64,000 bases of DNA from Bacteroides ovatus. GTDB lineage: Bacteria; Bacteroidota; Bacteroidia; Bacteroidales; Bacteroidaceae. Below the pieces are notes generated by a model, which saw only the letters and a program-made list of their open reading frames with translations, had not been told where the DNA came from and did no database searches. This document shows, one piece after another, positions 26,275 through 36,372 of this stretch (within the stretch, counting starts at the first letter, position 1; each line of letters begins with the position of its first letter). The DNA lies in contig NZ_CP012938.1 in NCBI RefSeq assembly GCF_001314995.1, positions 2,108,001 through 2,172,000 of the forward strand, in the 5' to 3' direction. The position numbers were made by a program, and so were the translations under genes.

Positions 26275-28299
26275 CTAATACCCATTGTTTCCATATTCTT
26301 CTGCATTATCAATCTGACTCAAGAAGTTAAAAGAAATCGGACGCAAATAATGCTTGTTTTCATCAAAATTTTCAGCTGCACGAGGATTACCAACAGCAAG
26401 ACGTTGTTTGAAAGAATCTTTGTGACGCTTCATCAATACCCAACGTTGATATTCTCCACATAATTCACGAGCATATTCGTCCATAACATCATTCTGTGTA
26501 GCATTACTCAATTTCATAGCATTGTAAGATGCATCATTGCGAGCGGCACGCTTTTTCAGTACATTTAAATATTCAGCAGCTTTTCCGCCATTTCCTAATT
26601 GTTGGTTAGCTTCAGCTGCAATCAGATATACTTCAGCCATACGCATAATGAACACATCACCTGTCTTACGTTGCAAATTGCTACTATATGAATCTTCCGA
26701 CAACCAATTGTATTTGTTGAAACCAGGGTACATATTTTTGTCATTAGTAACTTTTATATCTGTTTTACGATATTGTCCGTTATCAAACAAATCATCAATA
26801 TTGATTACATAATATCTACGTTTCGCTTTCTCCGCATCCGAAAGTCTTTCCTTTGATAAGTAGAAACAGATTCTATCATCATCTTCAGCTACAGGGTAAG
26901 GTATCACATAGGGGTTCTTCACTTCCTGCAATTTGGAAGGATCACCGCTATTTTCACCTTTCGGCCAAACCTTGGCTATCATTTTGGGCGCCCAAGTTCC
27001 ATCATAATATGTATAATTCAAATCACCATAAGGATAAATATACTCATTATGGAATTTTGCATCCAATCCATAAGTATCGATTATATTTTGAGTAAGAATT
27101 GTAAATGAACTAATATTATCATTTACGCCATGTTTTGTTCCAATTTTTGGTTTTGTACCATCATCCAATGTCTGCTTCTTATTAGTAAATAAATAACTAC
27201 CTCCTGACTGTACGGCAGAAAACTGTACAAAAGCCGTAGTAAAGGTTACTTCCCACCGCTTATCATAATCAGCATCAAAACAATCCAGCAAATATTTGGA
27301 AGGTGCCAACGTATTATTATTAGTACGTCCATACCAATAATTTTGATTATCCGGAGTAGGATAAATAGTGAGAGTATTTGGCTTTGGATACATATAAGTA
27401 AAGTTGTTATTACATTGTGTTCCAGCATTCCAGTTCTCCAAATTCGTAGCATCCGGACCGGCAGCAATAAATAAAGCTTCTTTATTATTTCGATTATTTG
27501 CCGGAGCCCAAACATCTTCCACATCATCATACAGACAGTCACCATACGCTAAAATCATGTCCTCTGCCACTTCTTTAGCACGTTGCCAATAAGATACTCC
27601 CTCTTCTGTCAGCCCATATTCGCCACCACCTTGAGCATAAACGCGAGCCAAAAGTCCTAACGCGGTTTTCTTAGTCACACGCGCACGATTATTATCATAA
27701 GGAGTATCTTCAAGATTATTGGCCGCAAATTTCAAATCATCAATTATCTGCGTATATAGTTCTTCAATAGAGTTACGCTGCGGAGTCAAAATAGGATCTT
27801 GAGACGATTCTTCCAATGTTAACGTTACATTCCCATACGTATTCACCAATATGGAATAATAAAACGCACGAAGACAGCGGGCTTCAGCCACTAAAGTCGT
27901 TATATCTTTTTCATTGCCATCCGTTAGTAATTCAGCCCTGTTTACTACTGCATTACAATTACCGATCATAGAATAAGCCTGACCGAATAATTTATTTGTA
28001 GCATTCGTATTCGTAGCTAAACCATCATAATAAATCACCTGCTTGGCATAATCCGGATTACCGGCAGGAGTTATCCAGCAGTCCGTACCACCTTCAGCCA
28101 CAGACAAGAAATCATAGACACTGAATAACTGCCCGTAAAGTGATGAATAACAATAAGACTGTAATCCTTTAAGCCCATCGAACGTTGCAAGAATTTCATC
28201 TCCTGTTTTTTGGCTTGGATTATACTCATCAAGCGAGCAGGCAGACATTGAAGCCACAGCGAATGTAAGCGCTGCTATTTTATAGATTGTACTTTTCAT
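26275..28299 (-). CDS. SusD/RagB family nutrient-binding lipoprotein
   Basis: 674 aa. The lipobox SMSAC gives lipidated Cys21. SusD traits are LKGLQSYCYSSLYGQLF near the N-terminus, LVAEARCLRAFYYSILVNTYG (TPR-like), and a C-terminal RMAEVYLIAAEA followed by LCGEYQRWVLMKRH. It caps the SusC channel at the cell surface. It follows susC with a 24-bp gap. No SusE/F, glycoside hydrolase or sensor lies next to the pair, so the substrate is unknown. Confidence 0.95.
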   Translation of the reverse strand: MKSTIYKIAALTFAVASMSACSLDEYNPSQKTGDEILATFDGLKGLQSYCYSSLYGQLFSVYDFLSVAEGGTDCWITPAGNPDYAKQVIYYDGLATNTNATNKLFGQAYSMIGNCNAVVNRAELLTDGNEKDITTLVAEARCLRAFYYSILVNTYGNVTLTLEESSQDPILTPQRNSIEELYTQIIDDLKFAANNLEDTPYDNNRARVTKKTALGLLARVYAQGGGEYGLTEEGVSYWQRAKEVAEDMILAYGDCLYDDVEDVWAPANNRNNKEALFIAAGPDATNLENWNAGTQCNNNFTYMYPKPNTLTIYPTPDNQNYWYGRTNNNTLAPSKYLLDCFDADYDKRWEVTFTTAFVQFSAVQSGGSYLFTNKKQTLDDGTKPKIGTKHGVNDNISSFTILTQNIIDTYGLDAKFHNEYIYPYGDLNYTYYDGTWAPKMIAKVWPKGENSGDPSKLQEVKNPYVIPYPVAEDDDRICFYLSKERLSDAEKAKRRYYVINIDDLFDNGQYRKTDIKVTNDKNMYPGFNKYNWLSEDSYSSNLQRKTGDVFIMRMAEVYLIAAEANQQLGNGGKAAEYLNVLKKRAARNDASYNAMKLSNATQNDVMDEYARELCGEYQRWVLMKRHKDSFKQRLAVGNPRAAENFDENKHYLRPISFNFLSQIDNAEEYGNNGY

Positions 28300-28323
28300 T
28301 TCAATACTTTTTTTAGTGAAAAA

Positions 28324-31300
28324 CTAGAATGTAACATTTACACCAAATACAAATTGTTTGGTCAATGGGTACTTCAGAGAACCATTCATTTCCGGATCAT
28401 AGTCTTTCAGCAAATGGCTTTTCGCAAATACAAACGGATTTGTAATGGTAGCATAGAAACGACACTTCTCTATACCGGCTGATTTTAAGATAGATTTCGG
28501 CAGACTATATCCCAATGTAATGTTCTTAATCTTTATAAACGAACCGTCTACATAGCGTAATGCGTAATATCCCGTATATTGTTCGAGACCTTTATTAGCA
28601 TTGGCGGCAGGAAAATCATTTGAAGGGTTGTTTTCAGTCCAATAATTGAAATAGGTCGGGAAGTTACGTATACCCTTCGGGTCATAAGACGTCAACATAT
28701 CATAAGCAAACATCTGTCCGTAACGTGCATAAACAAACACACTTAAATCAAAGTCCTTCCAGGTAAAATTATTCTGGAATCCTAAAGACCAATCCGGAGA
28801 GTTGTGACCCAGAATTTGATAATCTGCATCACTTGGAGTATATTTATTATCAGAAGTGTAATAAATAACATTACCATTTTCATCCACAGCAGCACTACCC
28901 GTTTCTTCATCTATTTTATAGAATCTACCATCAGATTCTTTTACTAAATTAGGTATATTGATTTTCAAATCACCAGGTGCAGCACCAAATACCGCCGCAT
29001 CAGTTTCCTCACCTTTTTGCCATACACCATCCAACTTATAATGATAATAAGAGTTAATAGCTTCTCCCAATGCCAATGCATAACCGGTGTCACCATTATT
29101 AAGCACATCTGAGTCTCCACCGGACAATTTGGTTATTTTCTCTTTATTATGATTGAAAGTTACACTTGAACTCCAAGTAAAGTTCTTTGTTATAATATTA
29201 CGTGTATTAAGAGCCAACTCAAAACCTTTATTGCTAGTCTCACACATATTTAAATTAGTAGTATAATTCGCTTTAGGTCCGCCATCCGGGGAGAATGCTC
29301 CATTAATAACAGGAAGTGCCTTGTTCCATATAACATCTTTTGTTTTTGTATTATAATATTCCATACTGACATCAATGCGATTATTTAAGAATGCAGCGTC
29401 AATACCAATATTCGTGTTATACGACTTTTCCCATGTAAGCAAATAGTTCGGAATATTCTGTGAGAATTTATAAATCGGTGTCAGAACACCTCCTAATATC
29501 ATATTTACAGCAGTAGCATCCAATGATGCAGCAGACGAATACGGATCAATCCCCGCTGTACTACCCGTAACACCATATCCGAAGCGAATTTTCAGATTAC
29601 TCAACCAGTTAGTCGTACTCTCCATAAATTTTTCATCAGAGATTCTCCATCCCAAAGAAAAAGCCGGGAAAGTATCCCATTTATTACCTTCTGCCAGTCT
29701 GGAAGAGCCGTCATGGCGGACAGATGCAGCAAATAAATACCTACCCATATATGAATAGTTCAAACGGCCGACATATCCCATCCCCTTAGACATACTATAA
29801 GAAGTACTTCCCGAAGTTGAGGAATTACCATCAAGAATATTATGCCATAAGAATTTATTATCAGAAACACCTTTTTGATACAAAGTAGTGACATCGCTAC
29901 GATTGTGGTTCCACGATGTAACTGCAGTAAGAGTTATATCATGCACTTTCTTAATCTGGAAATTATAAGTAAGTATATTTTCCCACTTATAATTATACGA
30001 ACGGTTGTCCTTAACTTGTGCCTTAATGCCGTCTGCCGTTTGATTTGCCTTATACCATTGAACAGACCCCTCTCCTGTGAAAGTGTTACTACGTGAATAT
30101 CCCAAATTAGCACCAGCACGAGTAATAAAAGTCAGCCCTTTAAGAGGAGTGATTTCCAAGTAAGGATTAAAATAAACCTTAAGGTTTTGAGCCTGATTGC
30201 GGTACAAACTTTTATCCTCATTTAAAAGATAATTATATACTGTAGATGAAGGATCGGCAACAGGTTGCGGATTGATGCTTCCATCTTCATTATACAAGGA
30301 TCCAAGAGGATTTGACGCCATCAAAGTCTGTAAATCAGAATCAGCTTTATTTTGATGTACATAAGACAGTTGAGCATCAATGCCCACCTTCATCCACTTT
30401 TTAATCTTATGATCTACCCGGATTTTAGATGAATAAAGTTTATAACTATCTTGTGCAAACTGCCCATCCTCATTAGAGAAGTTCAGAGAAAAATATGCCT
30501 TTGTCTTTTCCGTTCCACCAGCCACAGAAACAGAATAATTCTGTGTTACACTGGTTTTCAACAAAGCATCCACCCAATCTATATATTGGCCATTTTGATG
30601 TGCATTCCATTCAGCATCAGTAGTAAACAGATTTTTATCATCAGCAACCGAGCTCCAACGTCCATCGCCAGCACCAACAGATGCATCTCTCAAGGTTTGT
30701 ATATAACTTTCTCCACTACGCATCTCCGGAGTCCTTGACCAGCCGTTTACACCTACGTATGCATTAAAATTAACAATTGCTTTGCCTTCCTTACCACCTT
30801 TAGTAGTAATTAAAATAACACCGTTCGCACCACTTGAACCATAAATAGCTGTCGAAGAAGCATCTTTTAAAACTTCAATGCTTTCAATATCATTCGGATT
30901 CAATGTAGAATAATCCCCCGGCATACCATCAATTATAAATAAAGGATTTCCGGAATCCTTCTGGAATGACCGGTTACCACGCAACTGCATCTTTACTCCC
31001 GAACCGGCCTGTCCCGATTCACGCGTAATATCCAATCCTGCCACCTTACCTTGTAAAGCCTGCATCGGATTTGAACTTGGATTCATCACTACATCTTCAC
31101 TTTTTACAGAAGTGATAGCTCCTGTCAAATCGCGTTTTTTCATCGTACCGTAACCCACAACAACTACTTCATCCAATGCCTGTGTGTCCGAAACCATTTT
31201 CACATTGACCGGTCCGTTGCCCGTCACAGTCACCGTTTGTTCTTTGTAACCGATATAAGAAATGACCAGTTCTTTTCTTCCCGCCGGAAGATCGATAGAG

Positions 31301-31563
31301 AAGTTACCGTTAAAATCGGTAATCGTACCTGTACTTGTTCCTTTCACAACGATAGAAACTCCAATCAGCGGCTCCCCGCTTTCATCGATGATAGTTCCTT
31401 TCACAGTTTTCGTTTGTGTGACAACTTGCACCATAGTATTAGAAACTCCATCTTCTGCATAAACAGCGTATGACAGAGGGGCAGCCAATAAAGACAACCC
31501 TAAAATCATGGAAGCGCGTCTATGATGATTCTTCCATGCTTCAACAAATGCATTACATCTCAT
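28324..31563 (-). CDS. SusC/RagA family TonB-linked outer-membrane transporter
   Basis: 1079 aa. After an N-terminal hydrophobic segment, a carboxypeptidase-regulatory-like domain (about residues 53-105, VKGTIIDESGEPLIGVSIVVKG) is followed by the plug with ALDEVVVVGYGTMKKRDLTGA, then a large barrel ending FVFGVNVTF. There is no N-terminal STN signalling domain, so anti-sigma control through FecR is not expected. It pairs with the SusD gene downstream. Confidence 0.96.
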   Translation of the reverse strand: MRCNAFVEAWKNHHRRASMILGLSLLAAPLSYAVYAEDGVSNTMVQVVTQTKTVKGTIIDESGEPLIGVSIVVKGTSTGTITDFNGNFSIDLPAGRKELVISYIGYKEQTVTVTGNGPVNVKMVSDTQALDEVVVVGYGTMKKRDLTGAITSVKSEDVVMNPSSNPMQALQGKVAGLDITRESGQAGSGVKMQLRGNRSFQKDSGNPLFIIDGMPGDYSTLNPNDIESIEVLKDASSTAIYGSSGANGVILITTKGGKEGKAIVNFNAYVGVNGWSRTPEMRSGESYIQTLRDASVGAGDGRWSSVADDKNLFTTDAEWNAHQNGQYIDWVDALLKTSVTQNYSVSVAGGTEKTKAYFSLNFSNEDGQFAQDSYKLYSSKIRVDHKIKKWMKVGIDAQLSYVHQNKADSDLQTLMASNPLGSLYNEDGSINPQPVADPSSTVYNYLLNEDKSLYRNQAQNLKVYFNPYLEITPLKGLTFITRAGANLGYSRSNTFTGEGSVQWYKANQTADGIKAQVKDNRSYNYKWENILTYNFQIKKVHDITLTAVTSWNHNRSDVTTLYQKGVSDNKFLWHNILDGNSSTSGSTSYSMSKGMGYVGRLNYSYMGRYLFAASVRHDGSSRLAEGNKWDTFPAFSLGWRISDEKFMESTTNWLSNLKIRFGYGVTGSTAGIDPYSSAASLDATAVNMILGGVLTPIYKFSQNIPNYLLTWEKSYNTNIGIDAAFLNNRIDVSMEYYNTKTKDVIWNKALPVINGAFSPDGGPKANYTTNLNMCETSNKGFELALNTRNIITKNFTWSSSVTFNHNKEKITKLSGGDSDVLNNGDTGYALALGEAINSYYHYKLDGVWQKGEETDAAVFGAAPGDLKINIPNLVKESDGRFYKIDEETGSAAVDENGNVIYYTSDNKYTPSDADYQILGHNSPDWSLGFQNNFTWKDFDLSVFVYARYGQMFAYDMLTSYDPKGIRNFPTYFNYWTENNPSNDFPAANANKGLEQYTGYYALRYVDGSFIKIKNITLGYSLPKSILKSAGIEKCRFYATITNPFVFAKSHLLKDYDPEMNGSLKYPLTKQFVFGVNVTF

Positions 31564-31787
31564 TCGTTCTAATTTAAAGTTAATATTAATTCTCGTTGTT
31601 TTGCAAAAACTATTCGATTATAATCTTAATTAAAGACGAATCTAATTTTAATACGTACTCACTTTTCATACCATATTTCTTCTATAAAATATATTTTCTC
31701 CATTAAATACGCAACTATATATTATACTTTACTTCAAGCAGCTCCAACAAATTCTTTGTTTTGTTGTTGAATAAAGAATAAAAAGTG

Positions 31788-31795
31788 TAAATTTG
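31788..31795 (+). promoter_or_regulatory. Predicted -7 box just before the FemAB-like gene
   Basis: TAAATTTG ends only 7 bp before the ATG, so transcription may start at or next to the start codon (leaderless mRNA). Confidence 0.45.
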
Positions 31796-31802
31796 TACCT
31801 AG

Positions 31803-32801
31803 ATGCCACTGAAACTAACAACATATTATCATGGGAAGGATATTCCTGAATTGCCGGGAAAAAATACCTTCCATTCCAAAGAGTTATTTCTGATTTATGA
31901 AGCAACTCCTGGGTATACTCCTTTATTAATAGTGGCAACAGAAGACGGCAGACCTGTGGCACGCCTGCTTGCTGCCATCCGCAAAGCGAAAAAGTGGCTT
32001 CCCTCCTCTTTAGTGAAACATTGCGTAGTATATAGCGAAGGTGAATTTCTAGATGAGTCGCTTTCGACCAACAAAGAAAAGGCAGAAGAAGTCTTTGGCG
32101 ATATGCTCGAACATCTCACACAAGAAGCATCGCGTAGCTGTGTCCTGATCGAATTCCGGAACCTCAATAATTCGATGTTCGGTTACCGGGTTTTCCGTGC
32201 CAATGATTATTTCCCTGTCAACTGGCTGCGGGTACGCAATTCGCTGCACAGTATGAAAAAGACGGAAGACCGGTTCAGCCCGTCACGCATCCGTCAGATA
32301 AAAAAAGGACTCAAGAATGGAGCCAAAGTAGAGGAAGCACATACCGTGGAAGAAATACACGATTTCTCACGGATGCTGCACAAGGTTTATTCCTCCCGCA
32401 TACGCAGATATTTCCCTGCCAACGACTTTTTCCGTCACATGAACGATATGCTAATCAAAGGACAACAGGCAAAAATATTCGTAGTAAAATACAAAGAGAA
32501 AATCATTGGCGGTTCCGTCTGTATCTACTCGGGAGATGACGCGTACCTTTGGTTTTCCGGAGGAATGAAAAAGACATACGCACTTCAGTATCCGGGAGTG
32601 CTGGCCGTTTGGAAGGCATTGGAAGACGCCCACCAACGGGGATTCCGTCACATGGAATTTATGGATGTAGGACTTCCGTTCCGCAAACACGGTTATCGTG
32701 ATTTCGTTCTCCGATTTGGAGGAAAGCAAAGCAGTACCCGCCGCTGGTTCCGTGTCAATTGGAATTGGCTGAACAAACTCTTAGTCAAATTTTATGTCTA
32801 A
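31803..32801 (+). CDS. FemAB/GNAT-like acyltransferase
   Basis: 332 aa, no signal peptide. Residues 150-300 show the FemAB/GNAT pattern: SRIRQIKKGLKNGAKVEEA, then AKIFVVKYKEKIIGGSVCIY and a tail motif GFRHMEFMDVGLPFRKHGYRDFVLRFGG. By family it transfers an acyl or aminoacyl group, as in peptidoglycan bridge or surface polysaccharide modification. No partner gene is adjacent. Divergent from susC with a 240-bp AT-rich gap. Confidence 0.75.
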   Translation: MPLKLTTYYHGKDIPELPGKNTFHSKELFLIYEATPGYTPLLIVATEDGRPVARLLAAIRKAKKWLPSSLVKHCVVYSEGEFLDESLSTNKEKAEEVFGDMLEHLTQEASRSCVLIEFRNLNNSMFGYRVFRANDYFPVNWLRVRNSLHSMKKTEDRFSPSRIRQIKKGLKNGAKVEEAHTVEEIHDFSRMLHKVYSSRIRRYFPANDFFRHMNDMLIKGQQAKIFVVKYKEKIIGGSVCIYSGDDAYLWFSGGMKKTYALQYPGVLAVWKALEDAHQRGFRHMEFMDVGLPFRKHGYRDFVLRFGGKQSSTRRWFRVNWNWLNKLLVKFYV

Positions 32802-32976
32802 ATGTAATCTCAAGATTGCAAAACGACTCTTCATGCTCCTTCCCTACCATTTTTTCTGTTTAATAATCCAATAATTAAATGCAGAAATATTTCTTTATTA
32901 GGTAAGAAATGTCTTTCTTTGTGCTGTTTTATGCCATATAAGCACATGATTAAAACCAAATAAAAAAAGTATAGTT

Positions 32977-33381
32977 ATGAAGATTTCACACATTGAACAT
33001 CTGGGCATTGCTGTAAAAAGCATCGAAGAAGCCCTTCCTTACTACGAAAATGTATTAGGTCTGAAGTGTTACAACATTGAAACAGTGGAAGATCAGAAAG
33101 TAAGAACTGCTTTTTTAAAAGTAGGCGAAACCAAAATTGAACTGTTGGAGCCGACTTGCCCGGAGAGTACTATTGCCAAATTCATTGAAAACAAAGGTGC
33201 AGGTGTTCATCATGTAGCCTTTGCTGTAGAAGATGGCGTAGCCAATGCTTTGGCAGAAGCAGAAAGCAAAGAAATCCGCCTTATCGACAAAGCTCCCCGC
33301 AAAGGTGCCGAAGGTTTGAATATTGCTTTCCTTCACCCGAAATCAACTTTGGGCGTGTTGACAGAACTCTGCGAACATTAA
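32977..33381 (+). CDS. mce: Methylmalonyl-CoA epimerase
   Basis: 134 aa VOC-fold enzyme: HIEHLGIAVKSIEEALPYYE, KIELLEPTCPES and GAGVHHVAFAVED carry the metal-binding His and Glu pattern. It interconverts (R)- and (S)-methylmalonyl-CoA between mutase and decarboxylase in propionate production. It is first gene of the decarboxylase operon, 28 bp before mmdA. Confidence 0.95.
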   Translation: MKISHIEHLGIAVKSIEEALPYYENVLGLKCYNIETVEDQKVRTAFLKVGETKIELLEPTCPESTIAKFIENKGAGVHHVAFAVEDGVANALAEAESKEIRLIDKAPRKGAEGLNIAFLHPKSTLGVLTELCEH

Positions 33382-33409
33382 TCATAAACTCTAAAACCAA
33401 CAAGAACTC

Positions 33410-34963
33410 ATGAGTAATCAACTTGAAAAAATTAAAGAGCTTATTGAACGCCGTGCCGTAGCACGTATCGGAGGCGGCGAAAAAGCAATTGCGAAGCAAC
33501 ATGAAAAAGGGAAATACACAGCACGCGAGCGTTTGGCTATGCTGCTTGACGAGGGTAGCTTCGAAGAAATGGACATGTTCGTTGAGCACAGATGCACGAA
33601 CTTCGGAATGGAGAAAAAACATTATCCGGGAGACGGTGTAGTAACCGGCTGCGGTACAATCGAAGGACGTCTGGTATATGTGTTCGCACAGGACTTCACT
33701 GTTTCTGCCGGTTCACTGTCAGAAACAATGTCATTGAAGATTTGTAAAATTATGGATCAGGCCATGAAGATGGGTGCTCCTTGTATCGGTATCAACGACT
33801 CGGGTGGTGCACGTATCCAGGAAGGTATCAACGCTTTGGCAGGTTATGCAGAAATCTTCCAACGCAACATCCTTGCTTCAGGTGTTATTCCGCAGATTTC
33901 CGGTATCTTCGGTCCTTGTGCCGGTGGTGCTGTTTATTCTCCGGCTCTGACCGACTTTACACTGATGATGGAAGGCACTTCTTATATGTTCCTCACCGGA
34001 CCGAAAGTGGTGAAGACCGTTACAGGTGAAGACGTTAGCCAGGAAAACCTCGGTGGCGCAAGCGTTCACTCCACTAAATCGGGTGTGACTCATTTCACCG
34101 CCCAAACAGAAGAAGAAGGTTTCGAACTGATTCGCAAACTGTTGAGCTATATTCCTCAAAACAACCTCGAAGAAGCTCCTTATGTAGATTGCACAGACCC
34201 AATCGACCGTCTGGAAGATTCTTTGAACGATATTATCCCCGACAGCCCTACTAAACCGTATGACATGTACGAAGTGATCGGCGCTATTGTGGACAACGGT
34301 GAATTCCTTGAAATCCAGAAAGATTATGCAAAGAATATCATCATCGGTTTCGCCCGCTTCAACGGCCAATCGGTAGGTATCGTTGCTAATCAGCCTAAGT
34401 ATCTGGCTGGTGTGCTCGACAGCAACGCATCTCGTAAAGGCGCACGTTTTGTTCGTTTCTGCGATGCATTCAATATTCCTATCGTATCGTTGGTAGACGT
34501 ACCGGGATTCCTTCCGGGAACAGGTCAGGAATACAATGGCGTTATCCTTCATGGTGCTAAACTGTTGTATGCTTACGGTGAAGCTACTGTGCCTAAGGTT
34601 ACTATCACATTGCGTAAATCTTACGGTGGTTCTCACATCGTAATGAGCTGTAAGCAACTTCGCGGTGACATGAACTACGCATGGCCTACTGCCGAAATCG
34701 CAGTAATGGGTGGTGCAGGAGCAGTAGAAGTATTGTACGCACGCGAAGCCAAAGATCAGGAAAACCCTGCTCAATTCCTTGCAGAGAAAGAAGCAGAATA
34801 CACGAAACTGTTCGCCAATCCTTACAATGCAGCTAAATATGGCTACATTGACGATGTGATTGAACCACGCAACACACGTTTCCGTGTGATCCGAGCTTTG
34901 CAGCAGTTGCAGACTAAGAAATTGAGTAATCCGGCTAAGAAGCATGGTAATATTCCGTTGTAA
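33410..34963 (+). CDS. mmdA: Methylmalonyl-CoA decarboxylase carboxyltransferase subunit
   Basis: 517 aa, standard for acyl-CoA carboxylase beta-type subunits. N-terminal [19 protein letters not shown], oxyanion-hole glycines in [13 protein letters not shown] and [14 protein letters not shown] are visible. It moves the carboxyl group of methylmalonyl-CoA to the biotin of the carrier subunit. Codon use is biased as in highly expressed genes. Neighbours supply all other pump subunits. Confidence 0.95.
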   Translation: MSNQLEKIKELIERRAVARIGGGEKAIAKQHEKGKYTARERLAMLLDEGSFEEMDMFVEHRCTNFGMEKKHYPGDGVVTGCGTIEGRLVYVFAQDFTVSAGSLSETMSLKICKIMDQAMKMGAPCIGINDSGGARIQEGINALAGYAEIFQRNILASGVIPQISGIFGPCAGGAVYSPALTDFTLMMEGTSYMFLTGPKVVKTVTGEDVSQENLGGASVHSTKSGVTHFTAQTEEEGFELIRKLLSYIPQNNLEEAPYVDCTDPIDRLEDSLNDIIPDSPTKPYDMYEVIGAIVDNGEFLEIQKDYAKNIIIGFARFNGQSVGIVANQPKYLAGVLDSNASRKGARFVRFCDAFNIPIVSLVDVPGFLPGTGQEYNGVILHGAKLLYAYGEATVPKVTITLRKSYGGSHIVMSCKQLRGDMNYAWPTAEIAVMGGAGAVEVLYAREAKDQENPAQFLAEKEAEYTKLFANPYNAAKYGYIDDVIEPRNTRFRVIRALQQLQTKKLSNPAKKHGNIPL

Positions 34964-34994
34964 TCCTACTTTTCACATTAAAACAAGAACGATT

Positions 34995-35915
34995 ATGAAC
35001 AAAACCAAAATCGGAATATTCCTTTCTTTGCTGTTGCTGATTGGTCTGACTTCTTGTGGAGAGCAAAAGTCGAACAATAAGCTGGTGCTAAACGAAATCC
35101 TGATAGACAATCAGAGTAATTTTCAGGACGATTACGGATTGCACAGCGCATGGATTGAAATATTCAATAAATCATTCGGTAGCGCCGACCTGGCAGCTTG
35201 CTTGCTGAAAGTAAGCAGCCAACCGGGCGATACAGTTACTTATTTTATCCCGAAAGGTGATATACTCACCTTAGTGAAACCACGCCAACATGCACTATTC
35301 TGGGCAGATGGCGAACCTAACCGTGGTACTTTCCATACCAGCTTCAAGCTGAATCCGGAAACAGCTAATTGGGTGGGTCTGTTCGACTCCGGCAAAAAGT
35401 TGCTCGACCAGATTGTAGTGCCCGCAGGCACTCTCGGTCCCAATCAATCATACGCTCGTGTAAGCGACGGGGCAGCTGAATGGGAAGTAAAAAGTGGAAG
35501 CGGTGACAAATACGTGACTCCGAGCACCAACAACAAGACTCTTGACAGCAATTCCAAGATGGAAAAGTTTGAAGAACACGATGCTGATGGCGTTGGAATG
35601 TCCATTTCTGCCATGAGCGTAGTATTCTGCGGATTGATTCTTCTCTTTATTGCTTTTAAGATTGTAGGAAAAGTAGCTGTTAATTTGAGCAAGCGCAACG
35701 CTATGAAATCTAAAGGCATTGACAAGCATGAAGCTAAGGAACTGTCACAGGCTCCGGGCGAAGTATACGCTGCTATTTCTATGGCATTACACGAAATGCA
35801 GGATGAGGTGCACGACGTAGAAGAAACGGTGCTGACCATCACCCGCGTAAAACGCAGCTACTCACCATGGAGTTCGAAGATTTACACTTTGCGTGAAACT
35901 CCTCCCAGAAAGTAA
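34995..35915 (+). CDS. Lipoprotein lamin-tail-like domain fused to OadG-type pump subunit
   Basis: 306 aa. The lipobox GLTSC gives Cys21. Residues 30-165 look like a lamin-tail domain (LVLNEILIDN, then HSAWIEIFNKS). A single membrane helix (about 205-227, FCGLILLFIAFKIVG) is followed by an OadG-like cytoplasmic tail. OadG subunits are normally about 85 aa and anchor the carboxyltransferase to the membrane pump. Here that part carries an extra exported domain. It sits between mmdA and the biotin carrier gene. Confidence 0.75.
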   Translation: MNKTKIGIFLSLLLLIGLTSCGEQKSNNKLVLNEILIDNQSNFQDDYGLHSAWIEIFNKSFGSADLAACLLKVSSQPGDTVTYFIPKGDILTLVKPRQHALFWADGEPNRGTFHTSFKLNPETANWVGLFDSGKKLLDQIVVPAGTLGPNQSYARVSDGAAEWEVKSGSGDKYVTPSTNNKTLDSNSKMEKFEEHDADGVGMSISAMSVVFCGLILLFIAFKIVGKVAVNLSKRNAMKSKGIDKHEAKELSQAPGEVYAAISMALHEMQDEVHDVEETVLTITRVKRSYSPWSSKIYTLRETPPRK

Positions 35916-35939
35916 GTCACCTTTTAAAAAGTAAAAACG

Positions 35940-36371
35940 ATGAAAGAATATAAATATAAAATCAACGGTAACTCATATAAAGTAACCATCGGAGATATTG
36001 AAGACAACATCGCTCATGTAGAAGTGAACGGTACACACTATAAAGTAGAAATGGAGAAACAGCCGAAGCCTGTTGCGAAACCCGTGACAGTACGCCCGAT
36101 GCCTAATGCTCCTGCTGCTCCTACTCAAGTAGTGAAACCGACCGCTCCGTCTACCGGAAAATCAGGAGTAAAATCTCCGCTGCCGGGTGTGATCCTCGAC
36201 ATCAAAGTGAATGTAGGCGATACTGTAAAGAAAGGACAGACCATTATCATATTGGAAGCCATGAAGATGGAAAACAATATCAATGCGGATAAGGACGGTA
36301 AGATTACTGCCATCAACGTCAACAAGGGAGACTCTGTTCTTGAAGGTAATGACCTCGTAATTATTGAATAA
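35940..36371 (+). CDS. mmdC: Biotin carrier subunit of methylmalonyl-CoA decarboxylase
   Basis: 143 aa. An N-terminal small domain is joined by a Pro/Ala-rich linker (residues about 40-75) to a biotinyl domain. Biotin attaches to Lys109 in EAMKM. It shuttles the carboxyl group from MmdA to the membrane beta subunit, where release of CO2 drives Na+ export. Only 1 bp separates its stop from the mmdB start. Confidence 0.95.
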   Translation: MKEYKYKINGNSYKVTIGDIEDNIAHVEVNGTHYKVEMEKQPKPVAKPVTVRPMPNAPAAPTQVVKPTAPSTGKSGVKSPLPGVILDIKVNVGDTVKKGQTIIILEAMKMENNINADKDGKITAINVNKGDSVLEGNDLVIIE

Positions 36372-36372
36372 T

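Noticed and set aside
33878-34945. 355-aa - strand open frame opposite mmdA
   Set aside because: Shadow of a highly expressed gene; no domain and improbable composition.
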